Positions 9,716 through 19,261 of a DNA stretch of 64,000 bases are shown here, in pieces (position 1 is the stretch's first letter; every line of letters begins with the position of its first letter). Below the pieces are notes generated by a model. The model ran no database searches. It saw only the letters and a list, made by a program, of their open reading frames with translations, and was not told the origin of the DNA. This DNA comes from Caldilineaceae bacterium (GTDB taxonomy: Bacteria > Chloroflexota > Anaerolineae > Caldilineales > Caldilineaceae). Both the position numbers and the translations under genes were made by a program. The stretch lies in assembly GCA_020634815.1 (NCBI GenBank), contig JACKBA010000004.1, positions 62,001 through 126,000 on the forward strand, in the 5' to 3' direction.

Positions 9716-11218
9716 ATGCCCAGCCTCACCGCACTGCTCAGCCGCGTCGACCCCGCCATCGCGCGCAAGGTCGAGCGGGCCATGCGCCGCGTGCCCTTCC
9801 TGCGCCGGCAGATGGAGCGCCAGTACGACGCCATCGTCGACGAACTCGATGCGTCGCTGCATCCCTACCGCGGCCGGCTGGCCGAGTACACGCAGTTGCC
9901 CGCCACGGGCCGCAGCCGCGACGAAATCCTGGCCGAGATGACCATGCTGCGCGACGAGGAACAGGGGCGCTGGCGCGACGGCTTTGTGTCGGGCGCGGTC
10001 TATCACGGCGACGCGGCGCACATCGACTTTCTCAACCAGGTCTACGCGCTCAACTCACAGAGCAACCCGCTCCACTTCGACCTCTGGCCGAGCACCGTCA
10101 AGTACGAGGCGGAGATCGTCGCCATGACCGCGCATATGCTCGGCGCCGGGCTGAGTTCGGACCCGGTCGTCGGCACCGTCACGTCCGGCGGCACGGAGAG
10201 CATTCTGCTGGCGATGCGCGCCTATCGCGACCGGGCGAGTGCCGAGCGCGGCATCGAGCGTGCGCGCATCGTCGCCCCATCCAGCGCGCACGCCGCCTTC
10301 GACAAGGCCGCCCAGTACTTCGCCATGGATCTGGTACGCGTCCCCGTCGGTCCCGATTACGCCGCCGATGTCGATGCCATGGCCGCCGCCATCGACAAGA
10401 ACACGGTGGCCCTGGTCGGCTCGACGCCCTCCTTCCCGCACGGCATCGTCGACCCGATCCCGGAGCTGGCCGCGCTGGCGCAGGAGGAAGGGATCGGCCT
10501 GCACGTCGACGCCTGCCTGGGCGGCTTTGTGGTGCCCTTTGCCCGCGGCCTGGGCTACGCCGTGCCCGATTTCGACTTCCGCCTGCCGGGCGTCACCTCC
10601 ATGTCGGCTGACACGCACAAGTACGGCTATGCGGCCAAGGGGACGTCGGTCGTGCTCTACCGTGGGGATGCGCTGCGGCGCTACCAGTATTACGCCGTGG
10701 CGGACTGGCCGGGCGGTCTCTACTTCTCGCCGACCTTTGCCGGCAGCCGTCCCGGCGCGTTGAGCGCGGCGTGCTGGGCCGCCATGGTCAGCACCGGCGA
10801 GGAGGGGTATCGAACGGCCGCGGCCGGAATTCTGGCGACCGGACAACTCATCCGCCGCTGGGTCGAACAGATTCCCGACCTCGTCGTGCTGGGTGATCCG
10901 CTTTTCGTCGTTGCCTTTGGCTCGCCCACGCTGGACATCTACCGTGTGCTTGATGCCATGACCGCGCGCGGCTGGAGCCTCAACGGGCTGCATCACCCGC
11001 CGGCCGTTCACCTCTGCGTGACGTTGCGCCACACGCAGCCCGGCGTCGCCCAGCGTTTTGTCGACGACCTGCGCGCGGCCGTGGCCGAAGTCAAGGCCAA
11101 CCCGAGCGCCAAGGGCGGTATGGCGCCCGTCTACGGCATGGCCGCTAGCATGCCCATGCACGGCCTGGTCGAGGACCTGCTGAAGCGCGTCGTCGATGCG
11201 CTCTACCGCGTCGCCTGA
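9716..11218 (+). CDS. Sphingosine-1-phosphate lyase-type PLP enzyme (group II decarboxylase family)
   Basis: A 500-residue PLP enzyme that looks like sphingosine-1-phosphate lyase along its whole length, not just at the PLP site. Recalled landmarks of the eukaryotic enzyme are all here in order: WRDGFVSGAVYHG, VTSGGTESILLAMRAYRD, IVAPSSAHAAFDKAA, PHGIVDPIPELA, LHVDACLGGF, SADTHKYGYAAKGTSVVLY with Lys302 as the Schiff-base Lys, DWPGGLYFSPTFAGSRPG, and RGWSLNGLHHPPAVHLCVTL. There is no clear N-terminal membrane anchor, so it should be soluble, like some bacterial homologues. The eukaryotic reaction cleaves a phosphorylated sphingoid base to phosphoethanolamine and a fatty aldehyde. It begins 3 nt after the FGGY kinase stop. 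Whether the substrate is a sphingoid base or a smaller amino-alcohol phosphate is open. Confidence 0.88.
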   Translation: MPSLTALLSRVDPAIARKVERAMRRVPFLRRQMERQYDAIVDELDASLHPYRGRLAEYTQLPATGRSRDEILAEMTMLRDEEQGRWRDGFVSGAVYHGDAAHIDFLNQVYALNSQSNPLHFDLWPSTVKYEAEIVAMTAHMLGAGLSSDPVVGTVTSGGTESILLAMRAYRDRASAERGIERARIVAPSSAHAAFDKAAQYFAMDLVRVPVGPDYAADVDAMAAAIDKNTVALVGSTPSFPHGIVDPIPELAALAQEEGIGLHVDACLGGFVVPFARGLGYAVPDFDFRLPGVTSMSADTHKYGYAAKGTSVVLYRGDALRRYQYYAVADWPGGLYFSPTFAGSRPGALSAACWAAMVSTGEEGYRTAAAGILATGQLIRRWVEQIPDLVVLGDPLFVVAFGSPTLDIYRVLDAMTARGWSLNGLHHPPAVHLCVTLRHTQPGVAQRFVDDLRAAVAEVKANPSAKGGMAPVYGMAASMPMHGLVEDLLKRVVDALYRVA

Positions 11219-11238
11219 CGACCGCAGGATCTGCCGCA

Positions 11239-11258
11239 CACAGAAATCTCCTTCTGTG
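11239..11258 (+). terminator. Weak hairpin after the dhaKL cassette
   Basis: CACAGAA (11239-11245) pairs with TTCTGTG (11252-11258), 20 nt after the lyase stop. There is no T-run, so termination here is only a possibility; it might also be a regulatory element of the next gene. Confidence 0.3.
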
Positions 11259-11310
11259 CAAAACTGTAGCAAACACCACACAAAAGCTGTATAGTGTCAT
11301 GATATTCTCC

Positions 11311-11328
11311 CTACCAATATGTTGGTAG
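11311..11328. promoter_or_regulatory. Putative TetR operator overlapping the regulator start codon
   Basis: Perfect 7-bp inverted repeat CTACCAA-TATG-TTGGTAG. The ATG of the downstream TetR gene (11319-11321) lies inside its spacer. A possible -10 TATAGT is at 11290-11295, so a bound repressor would cover the transcription start region. No Shine-Dalgarno sequence precedes this ATG. Confidence 0.6.
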
Positions 11329-11975
11329 CAGAAGTTTTGACCGATTCGACACCATACTCTGACGCCCGTGAGCAGGTCCTGGCCGCGGCCGAGCGGCTCT
11401 TTGCCGTGAAGGGTTACGCCGGCACCACGCTGCGCGACATCGCCACAGCCGTCGGCATCCGCCACGCGTCGCTCTATCACCATGCACCCGGCGGCAAGGA
11501 AGAGCTTTTTGTGGAGGTGACGGGGCGAGCCTTGCAGCGCCACCGCGACGGGCTGGCACATGCGCTGGCCTCGGCGCCTGCCTGCCTGCGCGGCCAGCTC
11601 TACGCCGTGGCCGACTGGCTGCTCGCCCACGCGCCCATGGACCTCATCCGCATGGCGCACGCCGACATGCCCGCCATCGACGCGGCGCAGGCGGATCGCC
11701 TCTCGTTGCTGGCGCTCGAGTCGCTGATCCTGCCCGTGGAAGCGGCGCTTCATGCCGCCGCAGACCGGGGCGAGGTTGCGGATCGCGACCTGGGTGTCGT
11801 GGCGGGCGGTCTGGTCGGGATGATCGAGAGCCTGCACGCCATTCCTGACGGCAGCCTGGCGCGCCAGGGGCGCACACGTGCCGAGTTTGCCCATCGGTTG
11901 ATCGACGTCATGCTTGACGGCCTGTTTGTACATCAAGAGGAGAGAGAAAATGTTGCGTTTGCCCTTCCTGCGTAA
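11319..11975 (+). CDS. TetR/AcrR family transcriptional regulator
   Basis: A 218-residue repressor. The N-terminal HTH domain (about residues 14-60) is clear: REQVLAAAERLFAVKGYAGTTLRDIATAVGIRHASLYHHAPGGKEELF. The rest is the helical ligand-binding domain, too variable to name a ligand. It is the first gene of an operon with an ABC exporter; its end overlaps the ATPase gene by 26 nt, so it probably autoregulates itself and the exporter. A perfect palindrome spans its own start codon, and the absence of a ribosome binding site suggests leaderless translation. Confidence 0.93.
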   Translation: MLVAEVLTDSTPYSDAREQVLAAAERLFAVKGYAGTTLRDIATAVGIRHASLYHHAPGGKEELFVEVTGRALQRHRDGLAHALASAPACLRGQLYAVADWLLAHAPMDLIRMAHADMPAIDAAQADRLSLLALESLILPVEAALHAAADRGEVADRDLGVVAGGLVGMIESLHAIPDGSLARQGRTRAEFAHRLIDVMLDGLFVHQEERENVAFALPA

Positions 11976-12816
11976 GTCGACCAACGGACATAACGGTAAT
12001 GGCGCCGGCACAGACGCCGACGCGCTGATCTCGTTGCGCGGGGTAATCAAGAGCTACAAGACACCGGCCGGCGAGTTTCAGGCGCTCAAGGGCGTCGATC
12101 TGCGCGTGGCGCCCGGCGAATTCGTGGCGGTCATCGGCAAGTCGGGCAGCGGCAAGTCGACGTTGAGCAACATGATCACCGGCATCGACCGGCCGACGAC
12201 GGGCGAAGTCGTGGTGGCCGGCACGCCGGTGCACAAGCTGCGCGAGGGGCAGATCGCCGAGTGGCGCGGGCGCAATGTGGGCGTCGTCTTCCAGTTCTTC
12301 CAGTTGCTGCCCACCTTGACCGTCCTGGAGAACATCCTGCTGCCCATGGATTTTTGCAACATGTATACGACCCGCGAGCGCAAGGAGCGCGCTTTGCACC
12401 TGCTCGACCAGGTGGAGATGGTGGAGCACGCGGGCAAACTGCCCACGGCGCTCTCGGGCGGCCAGCAGCAGCGTGTCGCCATTGCGCGAGCGCTCGCCAA
12501 CGACCCGGCCATCGTCGTCGCCGACGAGCCGACGGGTAACCTGGACTCGCGCACGGCCGACGCCGTCTTTCATCTCTTCGAGAATCTGGTGAGCGAGGGG
12601 AAGACCATTCTCATGGTCACGCATGACGACGACATGGCACGGCGGGTGACGCGCACCGTCACCATTGCCGACGGCCAGATCGCTTCCGACACGGCCGGCG
12701 CCCGCGCCCGAGTGGTTGCGCCGGCCGCGCATGGCACGGTGCACCACGCGCATGCGCCGCATGCCGTGCCGGTCTTTGGCGGTGCGGCCCGCCTGAGCGA
12801 GGGCGCCCATGCATAA
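11950..12816 (+). CDS. ABC transporter ATP-binding protein, MacB/LolD type
   Basis: A 288-residue cytosolic ATPase that energises the FtsX-type permease encoded next. Walker A is GKSGSGKST at about residues 63-71, the Q-loop is FQFFQLLPTLTVLENI, the signature motif LSGGQQQR, Walker B IVVADEPTGNLDS, and the switch His is in MVTHDDDMA. A roughly 30-residue N-terminal and a 40-residue His/Ala-rich C-terminal extension are not part of the core. AGGAGAG lies shortly before the ATG at 11950, which also puts the start at the end of the TetR gene. The stop overlaps the permease start (ATGCATAA). Substrates of such systems include lipoproteins, drugs and peptides. Confidence 0.95.
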   Translation: MLRLPFLRKSTNGHNGNGAGTDADALISLRGVIKSYKTPAGEFQALKGVDLRVAPGEFVAVIGKSGSGKSTLSNMITGIDRPTTGEVVVAGTPVHKLREGQIAEWRGRNVGVVFQFFQLLPTLTVLENILLPMDFCNMYTTRERKERALHLLDQVEMVEHAGKLPTALSGGQQQRVAIARALANDPAIVVADEPTGNLDSRTADAVFHLFENLVSEGKTILMVTHDDDMARRVTRTVTIADGQIASDTAGARARVVAPAAHGTVHHAHAPHAVPVFGGAARLSEGAHA

Positions 12817-15259
12817 TCCGCGCTGGCGCAAGGTTGTGCGCGAACTGTGGCTCAACCGCACGCGCACCACGCTTGTCGTTGCCTCGATAGCCGTCGGCAT
12901 CTTTGCCGTGGGCACGGTGCAGTTGCTGCGCTCGGTGATCCTCACCGAGTTGCAGGCGATCTATGTCGCCAGCAATGCCGCGCAGGCGACGCTCTTTGTG
13001 GGCGGCGTCGACGAGGATACGCTGGCGTCGGTGCGGCGCATCCCCGAGGTGGCCGATGCCGAAGGGCGCAGCTCGCTCTCGGTCAAGGTGGAAGCTGCGC
13101 CCGGCGAGTGGCAGAACCTGACGGTCACGGCCATCGAGGATTTCGGGGATATTCGCATCAACTTGCTCGACCCGGTCTATGCGGTGGCCGGCAATCCGGG
13201 CTTTGGCGCCGAACGCACGGCGTGGCCGGAAAAGAACGAGATCGTCCTGGAACGCAGCGGGCTGACGGCGCAGGATGTGCTGCCGGAGGGTTTGCAGGTG
13301 GGCGACGAGTTGCGCCTGCTCTCCGTCAACGATCGCGAGCGGATGATCCGGGTGACAGGCGCTGTCTACGACCCGAACGGCTTCTCGGCGCGCTTTTCCG
13401 GCACGGCCAGCGGCTATGTGGACTACGACACCTTCGAGCGGCTGGGCGGCGAACGCGCCTACGATCAGATCACGCTGCGGGTGAATGGCACGCCCGAGCA
13501 GCAGTTGGACAAAGACTACATCACGGGCGTGGCCAATGCCGCTGCCGACAAAATCGAGAAGGCCGGGTACACGGTACGCCGCGTCCAGGTGCCGGATCCG
13601 GGCCGCCTCGCTCTGCAAGATCTCTTCGATGCGCTGGCCTTGCTGCTGACGCCGCTCGGTCTGCTGGCGCTGCTGCTCAGCGGCTTCCTGGTCATCAACA
13701 CCATCTCGGCGCTGATGGCGCAACAGGTGCGTCAGATCGGCGTGATGAAGGCCATCGGCGGGCGGCGTGGACAAATTGTAATCATGTACCTGGGCGCCGT
13801 GCTTCTCTACAGCGTGGCCGCACTCGTGGTCGCCGTGCCACTGACCGTCGTTGTGGCGGGCGGGCTGGCCGCATTCCTGGGTAGCTTTATCAATGTCGAA
13901 TTCCCGCGCTGGTCGCTGCCGCCGGCGGTGATCGGTATCCAGTTGCTGGTAGGCATCCTGGTGCCGCTGCTGGCTGCGCTCTTCCCGGTCTTCCGCGGCA
14001 CCGCGGTCACCGTGCGCGAGGCGGTCACCGACTATGGCGTGGGCGCGCCGGTGAGCGACGACGGCTGGTTTACGCGGCTGCTCAAGTCGATCAAAGGGGT
14101 CTCGCGGCCCATGCAGTTGTCGCTGCGCAACACCTTCCGCCGCAAGGGCCGGCTGGCGCTGACGTTGGTCACGCTTGTGCTGGGCGGCATGCTCTTCATG
14201 ACGGTGGGCAGCGTGCGTTCGTCGCTGGACGGGCTGATCAATACCGGGCTGGACTATTACCAGTTCGACGTGCAGGTGCAGTTGGGCCAGGCCTATCGCA
14301 CAGAACGCGTTGAGCAGGTGGTGCGCACGATCCCGCAGTTCACCGTCACCGAAGGATGGCTGGGCGCGCAGGTCCTGCGCGTGCGCGACGACGGCAGCGA
14401 GGGCAACCCGCTGACGATGACGGCCCTCCCGTCCGACAGCGCCATGGTCAAGCCCACGCTCACCAGCGGTCGCTGGCTCCTGCCCGACGACCAGAATGCC
14501 ATCGTGCTGAGTCAGAACGTGCTCTCGTCGGAGCCGGACCTGGAAGTGGGCGACGTCATGACGTTGGAGATCGGCGACAAGGAGTCGCAGTGGACGGTGG
14601 TCGGCATTGCCCAGGTGCTGGGCGGGCCGCCGAACGTGATCCCGGTCTATGTGAATTACCCGTACTTTAGCTGGCTGACGGCCGACATGAGCCGGGCGAC
14701 CAGTCTGCAACTCAAGCTCGACCCGGCCGGCGGGCTGACCCAGGACGAGGCGGCGACGCTGCTCAACGAGCGGCTGGATGCGGCGGGCTACGAAGTGGCG
14801 TCGGTCTTCACCATCGACACGCTACGTCGCTTCACGGGTGCATTCTTCGACATCATCGTCTACCTGCTGCTGGCCATGGGTGTGTTGATCGCCTCGGTCG
14901 GCGCACTGGGGCTGGCGGGCACGATGAGCACCAACGTGCTGGAGCGCACGCGCGAGATCGGCGTCATGCGCGCCATCGGTGCGTCCGACGGCTCCGTGTT
15001 GCGCATCGTGATCGTCGAAGGCGTCTTCATCGGGCTGATCAGTTGGGTCTTCGGCGCCATGCTGGCCTGGCCGGTTGGCGCGCTGCTGGCGCAGACAGTG
15101 GGCGCCGTGCTCTTCCAGCAGGCACTGCCCTACGTCTTCTCCGCCGGCGGTCTCGCCACGTGGCTCGTTATCGTCGTGGTGCTGGCCGTGCTGGCGAGTT
15201 TCCTGCCGGCGTGGCGTGCGTCGCGGCTGACGGTGCGCGAGGTGCTGGCGTATCAGTAG
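12809..15259 (+). CDS. ABC transporter permease, FtsX/MacB family (fused double domain)
   Basis: An 816-residue membrane protein. An N-terminal helix (about residues 20-40) is followed by a large extracytoplasmic MacB-like domain, then three helices of a first FtsX domain (about 265-410, with NTISALMAQQVRQIGVMKAIGGRRG). A second copy follows: a helix near 450, a periplasmic domain, and a C-terminal FtsX domain with MSTNVLERTREIGVMRAIGASDG, ending SRLTVREVLAYQ. Such 8-10-helix permeases usually work as dimers with a LolD-like ATPase, here the gene just upstream. Together with the TetR gene this forms a drug or lipid-responsive exporter operon; the cargo is unknown. Confidence 0.93.
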   Translation: MHNPRWRKVVRELWLNRTRTTLVVASIAVGIFAVGTVQLLRSVILTELQAIYVASNAAQATLFVGGVDEDTLASVRRIPEVADAEGRSSLSVKVEAAPGEWQNLTVTAIEDFGDIRINLLDPVYAVAGNPGFGAERTAWPEKNEIVLERSGLTAQDVLPEGLQVGDELRLLSVNDRERMIRVTGAVYDPNGFSARFSGTASGYVDYDTFERLGGERAYDQITLRVNGTPEQQLDKDYITGVANAAADKIEKAGYTVRRVQVPDPGRLALQDLFDALALLLTPLGLLALLLSGFLVINTISALMAQQVRQIGVMKAIGGRRGQIVIMYLGAVLLYSVAALVVAVPLTVVVAGGLAAFLGSFINVEFPRWSLPPAVIGIQLLVGILVPLLAALFPVFRGTAVTVREAVTDYGVGAPVSDDGWFTRLLKSIKGVSRPMQLSLRNTFRRKGRLALTLVTLVLGGMLFMTVGSVRSSLDGLINTGLDYYQFDVQVQLGQAYRTERVEQVVRTIPQFTVTEGWLGAQVLRVRDDGSEGNPLTMTALPSDSAMVKPTLTSGRWLLPDDQNAIVLSQNVLSSEPDLEVGDVMTLEIGDKESQWTVVGIAQVLGGPPNVIPVYVNYPYFSWLTADMSRATSLQLKLDPAGGLTQDEAATLLNERLDAAGYEVASVFTIDTLRRFTGAFFDIIVYLLLAMGVLIASVGALGLAGTMSTNVLERTREIGVMRAIGASDGSVLRIVIVEGVFIGLISWVFGAMLAWPVGALLAQTVGAVLFQQALPYVFSAGGLATWLVIVVVLAVLASFLPAWRASRLTVREVLAYQ

Positions 15260-15302
15260 GATGATCGTATATCGCCTAGAGTTTCTTCCGTTTGCCGTTT
15301 TC

Positions 15303-15329
15303 GGGGCTTTGCCCGACAATCAAAGCCCC
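15303..15329 (+). terminator. Hairpin after the ABC exporter operon
   Basis: GGGGCTTTG (15303-15311) pairs perfectly with CAAAGCCCC (15321-15329), 43 nt after the permease stop. The T-run is poor, so intrinsic termination is plausible but not certain. Confidence 0.5.
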
Positions 15330-15368
15330 TTCCCAACCAGTCCGTAACGGCAAAACGGAGCGATCGGC

Positions 15369-15998
15369 GTGAAGTACCAGTTAGCAATTTTCGACTTTGA
15401 CGGCACGTTGGCCGATTCCTTTCCCTGGGCGGCCAGTGTCGTGAACCAATATGCGGACCGTTACGGCTTCAAGCGCATCGAGCCGGAAGACCACGACGTG
15501 CTGCGCAATTACGATGCGCGCCGGCTCATGGAGCACCTGGGCGTGCGGATGTGGAAGGTGCCGCAGATGGCGATGGATGTGCGCAGACGCATGGCGCAGG
15601 AGATCGACAAGATCCCGCTCTTCTCCGGCGTGAGCGAGATGCTCCATGCCCTGGCTGCCTCCGGTGTCACATTGGCGGTGGTCAGTTCCAACTCCGAGGC
15701 CAATGTGCGGCAGGTGCTGGGCGCGCAGAACACGGCGCTCTTTCGCATCTTTGACTGCGGCGCGTCGGTCTTCGGCAAGTCGCCCAAGCTGAAGTCGGTG
15801 GCGAAGAAGTGCGGCATCCAGCCCGAACGGTCCATTCTCATCGGCGACGAGATCCGCGATGCCGATGCCGCGCACAAGGTTGGCATGGCCTTTGGCGCGG
15901 TGGCCTGGGGCTATACCAATCCGGAAGCGCTCCAGGCGACCCGACCGGAAGAGTATTTCATCGCAGTGCCGGAAATTGCTACCTGCCTGACCGCGTGA
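15369..15998 (+). CDS. HAD-superfamily phosphatase, phosphoglycolate phosphatase-like
   Basis: A 209-residue cytosolic phosphatase. Motif I is FDFDGTLADS with Asp9 as nucleophile and Asp11 as acid/base; motif II is VVSSNSEANV; motif III is the Lys in FGKSPKLKSV; motif IV is LIGDEIRDADAA. The helical cap lies between residues 20 and 80, as in the Gph/PpaX branch. Translation starts at a GTG (15369) with GGAG about 9 nt upstream. It stands alone and is convergent with fucI across a strong terminator hairpin. The substrate is not decided by sequence. Confidence 0.9.
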   Translation: MKYQLAIFDFDGTLADSFPWAASVVNQYADRYGFKRIEPEDHDVLRNYDARRLMEHLGVRMWKVPQMAMDVRRRMAQEIDKIPLFSGVSEMLHALAASGVTLAVVSSNSEANVRQVLGAQNTALFRIFDCGASVFGKSPKLKSVAKKCGIQPERSILIGDEIRDADAAHKVGMAFGAVAWGYTNPEALQATRPEEYFIAVPEIATCLTA

Positions 15999-16027
15999 GT
16001 AGCCGGCCTCGCTGAACCTGAAGACAC

Positions 16028-16071
16028 AAAAGAACGACGACCGCACGGATTGCTGCGGTCGTCGTTCTTTT
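16028..16071. terminator. Bidirectional intrinsic terminator
   Basis: A perfect 18-bp stem: AAAAGAACGACGACCGCA (16028-16045) and its complement (16054-16071) with an 8-nt loop. The arm ends give an A-run on one side and a T-run on the other, so it can stop transcripts from the HAD gene (+) and from fucI (-). Confidence 0.9.
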
Positions 16072-16096
16072 GCTCATATGAAAATGTGGGTCGAGT

Positions 16097-17893
<1,797 letters not shown>

Positions 17894-18260
17894 GGATTTG
17901 CTCCGGTTCTATTTGGGAAGATAGGTAAATGGCTTATGAAACTGCATCACTGGCGCCTGCTTTTCGATTGTATCACATTATGCACTTGCGCTGTTCCTGA
18001 CAAGACGCGCCGTTAACACGGCAAGGAGCTACTCCAGGCTGTAGCGCCCGTTGCGCATTGGGATGCAAACTCAGCCGTACAAATAGTCAGTCACGACCGC
18101 CACATCCCGCTGACTGTGTAAAGCCAGCCGTCGGCCAGGCAGAGCACGGCGAACAGCAACCCACGATCGCCTACAACGGCAGATCGTGCCGGCGGTGTTG
18201 GGCCACGATGAGCCTCCCAAGGACAAAGCCAATGAGCGGGAACGCGATACGGCATGTCGC
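17894..18260. other. Intergenic region upstream of fucI
   Basis: 367 nt between fucI and the HEPN gene, both on the minus strand. It must contain the fucI promoter, but no convincing -35/-10 pair, repeat, RNA or extra gene was found. Base composition falls toward the HEPN/MNT genes. Confidence 0.4.
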
Positions 18261-18686
18261 TTATGGTTGCGGAGTATCGATATCTGGATGTTCGTGAAGC
18301 CAACCGCGCGCCGTGGCAAGGAAATTGATCGCTTCATCAGTCAGGCTGTCGATGTCAACGTCGCTCAGACCAGACGAGACGGCATAGTCCCCAAGTTGTC
18401 GCTGGCTGAACCCAGTCAACAATGCGCGATGAAAGCGCGGATCAATCTCTCGAGTCTTCGCAAACTGCTGACCGAACGCAGAAATGACGGCCGAGTGGCT
18501 TGAAAAGGATGCCCCGCGCGCTGCCAGCATCGCCTCGGCAAGAAAGAACATGGCGTAATACAGGCGCGATGCAGCGGAGTCGAAATCGCCGTCATTGGCC
18601 AGGAGCTGCGCCGAACGGATGAAACGTTCGGCTTTGACGAGCAACGCATCAGAATCGCTCAAGCAACACCCCTTCGCGCCGGACAT
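18261..18686 (-). CDS. HEPN-domain protein (probable toxin of a HEPN/MNT pair)
   Basis: About 141 residues, all helical. The segment DFDSAASRLYYAMFFLAEAMLAARG is the hallmark of the PF05168-type HEPN fold, followed by SHSAVISAFGQQF. A His sits six residues after an Arg in REIDPRFH, which would satisfy the R-X4-6-H RNase pattern, but this could be chance. The gene overlaps the nucleotidyltransferase gene by about 38 nt if it starts at the ATG at 18686; a TTG at 18662 behind AAGGGG is the alternative. Local GC is visibly lower than in the neighbours (32 of 60 in one line counted by hand), in line with a mobile toxin-antitoxin module. Confidence 0.85.
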   Translation of the reverse strand: MSGAKGCCLSDSDALLVKAERFIRSAQLLANDGDFDSAASRLYYAMFFLAEAMLAARGASFSSHSAVISAFGQQFAKTREIDPRFHRALLTGFSQRQLGDYAVSSGLSDVDIDSLTDEAINFLATARGWLHEHPDIDTPQP

Positions 18687-19014
18687 TGCTCCAGAACGGC
18701 CCTGTCGCCGACTCATACTCAGCCTCTGCAACTGGAAGTACGGAAACAAGGAGATCGTGGTCGAGGTTCAGTTCTGCGAGAGTGGGGCTCAGGCGCCGAA
18801 TTTCCTCGCCCCGGTTGACGGCATGCCGGAAGATCAGAAGAATATCGACGTCCGAATTCTCGTTGGCCTCGCCGCGCGCCTCCGAACCATAGAGCACGAG
18901 TACGGGCGCATCTGGGCCGTAGATTGTTCGCAAAACCGTGCACAGATGTTTCAAGGCAGCACGCGTGCGCACGGTGAGCGATTTCCGTGTTTGTACTGTT
19001 TTGGAGGTGTCCAT
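18649..19014 (-). CDS. Minimal nucleotidyltransferase (MNT), probable antitoxin
   Basis: A 121-residue protein of the pol-beta nucleotidyltransferase superfamily. The catalytic pattern LYGSEARGEANENSDVDILL gives Gly-Ser and the paired Asp residues; a third acidic position is in LNLDHDLLVSV. In HEPN/MNT systems the nucleotidyltransferase can inactivate the HEPN RNase, in characterised cases by AMPylating it. Gene order is MNT then HEPN, with overlapping reading frames that imply coupled translation. The start ATG at 19014 has only a weak GTGAG upstream. Confidence 0.88.
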   Translation of the reverse strand: MDTSKTVQTRKSLTVRTRAALKHLCTVLRTIYGPDAPVLVLYGSEARGEANENSDVDILLIFRHAVNRGEEIRRLSPTLAELNLDHDLLVSVLPVAEAEYESATGPFWSNVRREGVLLERF

Positions 19015-19261
19015 CTCGGAAACTCACCCAGGGCTATAGCGCCATCACATCTCGTTGATATTGTACCACATCGATTGAGTCACTCTTCTGCGCGAATAAC
19101 AGGGCTTTGGTCAGCAAGAATCAGGCCAGTTTACCCATGATGATGAACTATGCCTGCACCACAGCGCGTCTCCTCCAAGTTGCGTCGGCACAAGCGCTCC
19201 AGCACCAACGGCCTGAAGGGGGATGGATGCCTCGAGTTGCGTTCGGGACAATTCAGAGCGG

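Noticed and set aside
12659..14710. 683-codon open frame antisense to the FtsX-type permease
   Set aside because: It has no motif or ribosome binding site and shows shadow composition of a GC-rich gene.
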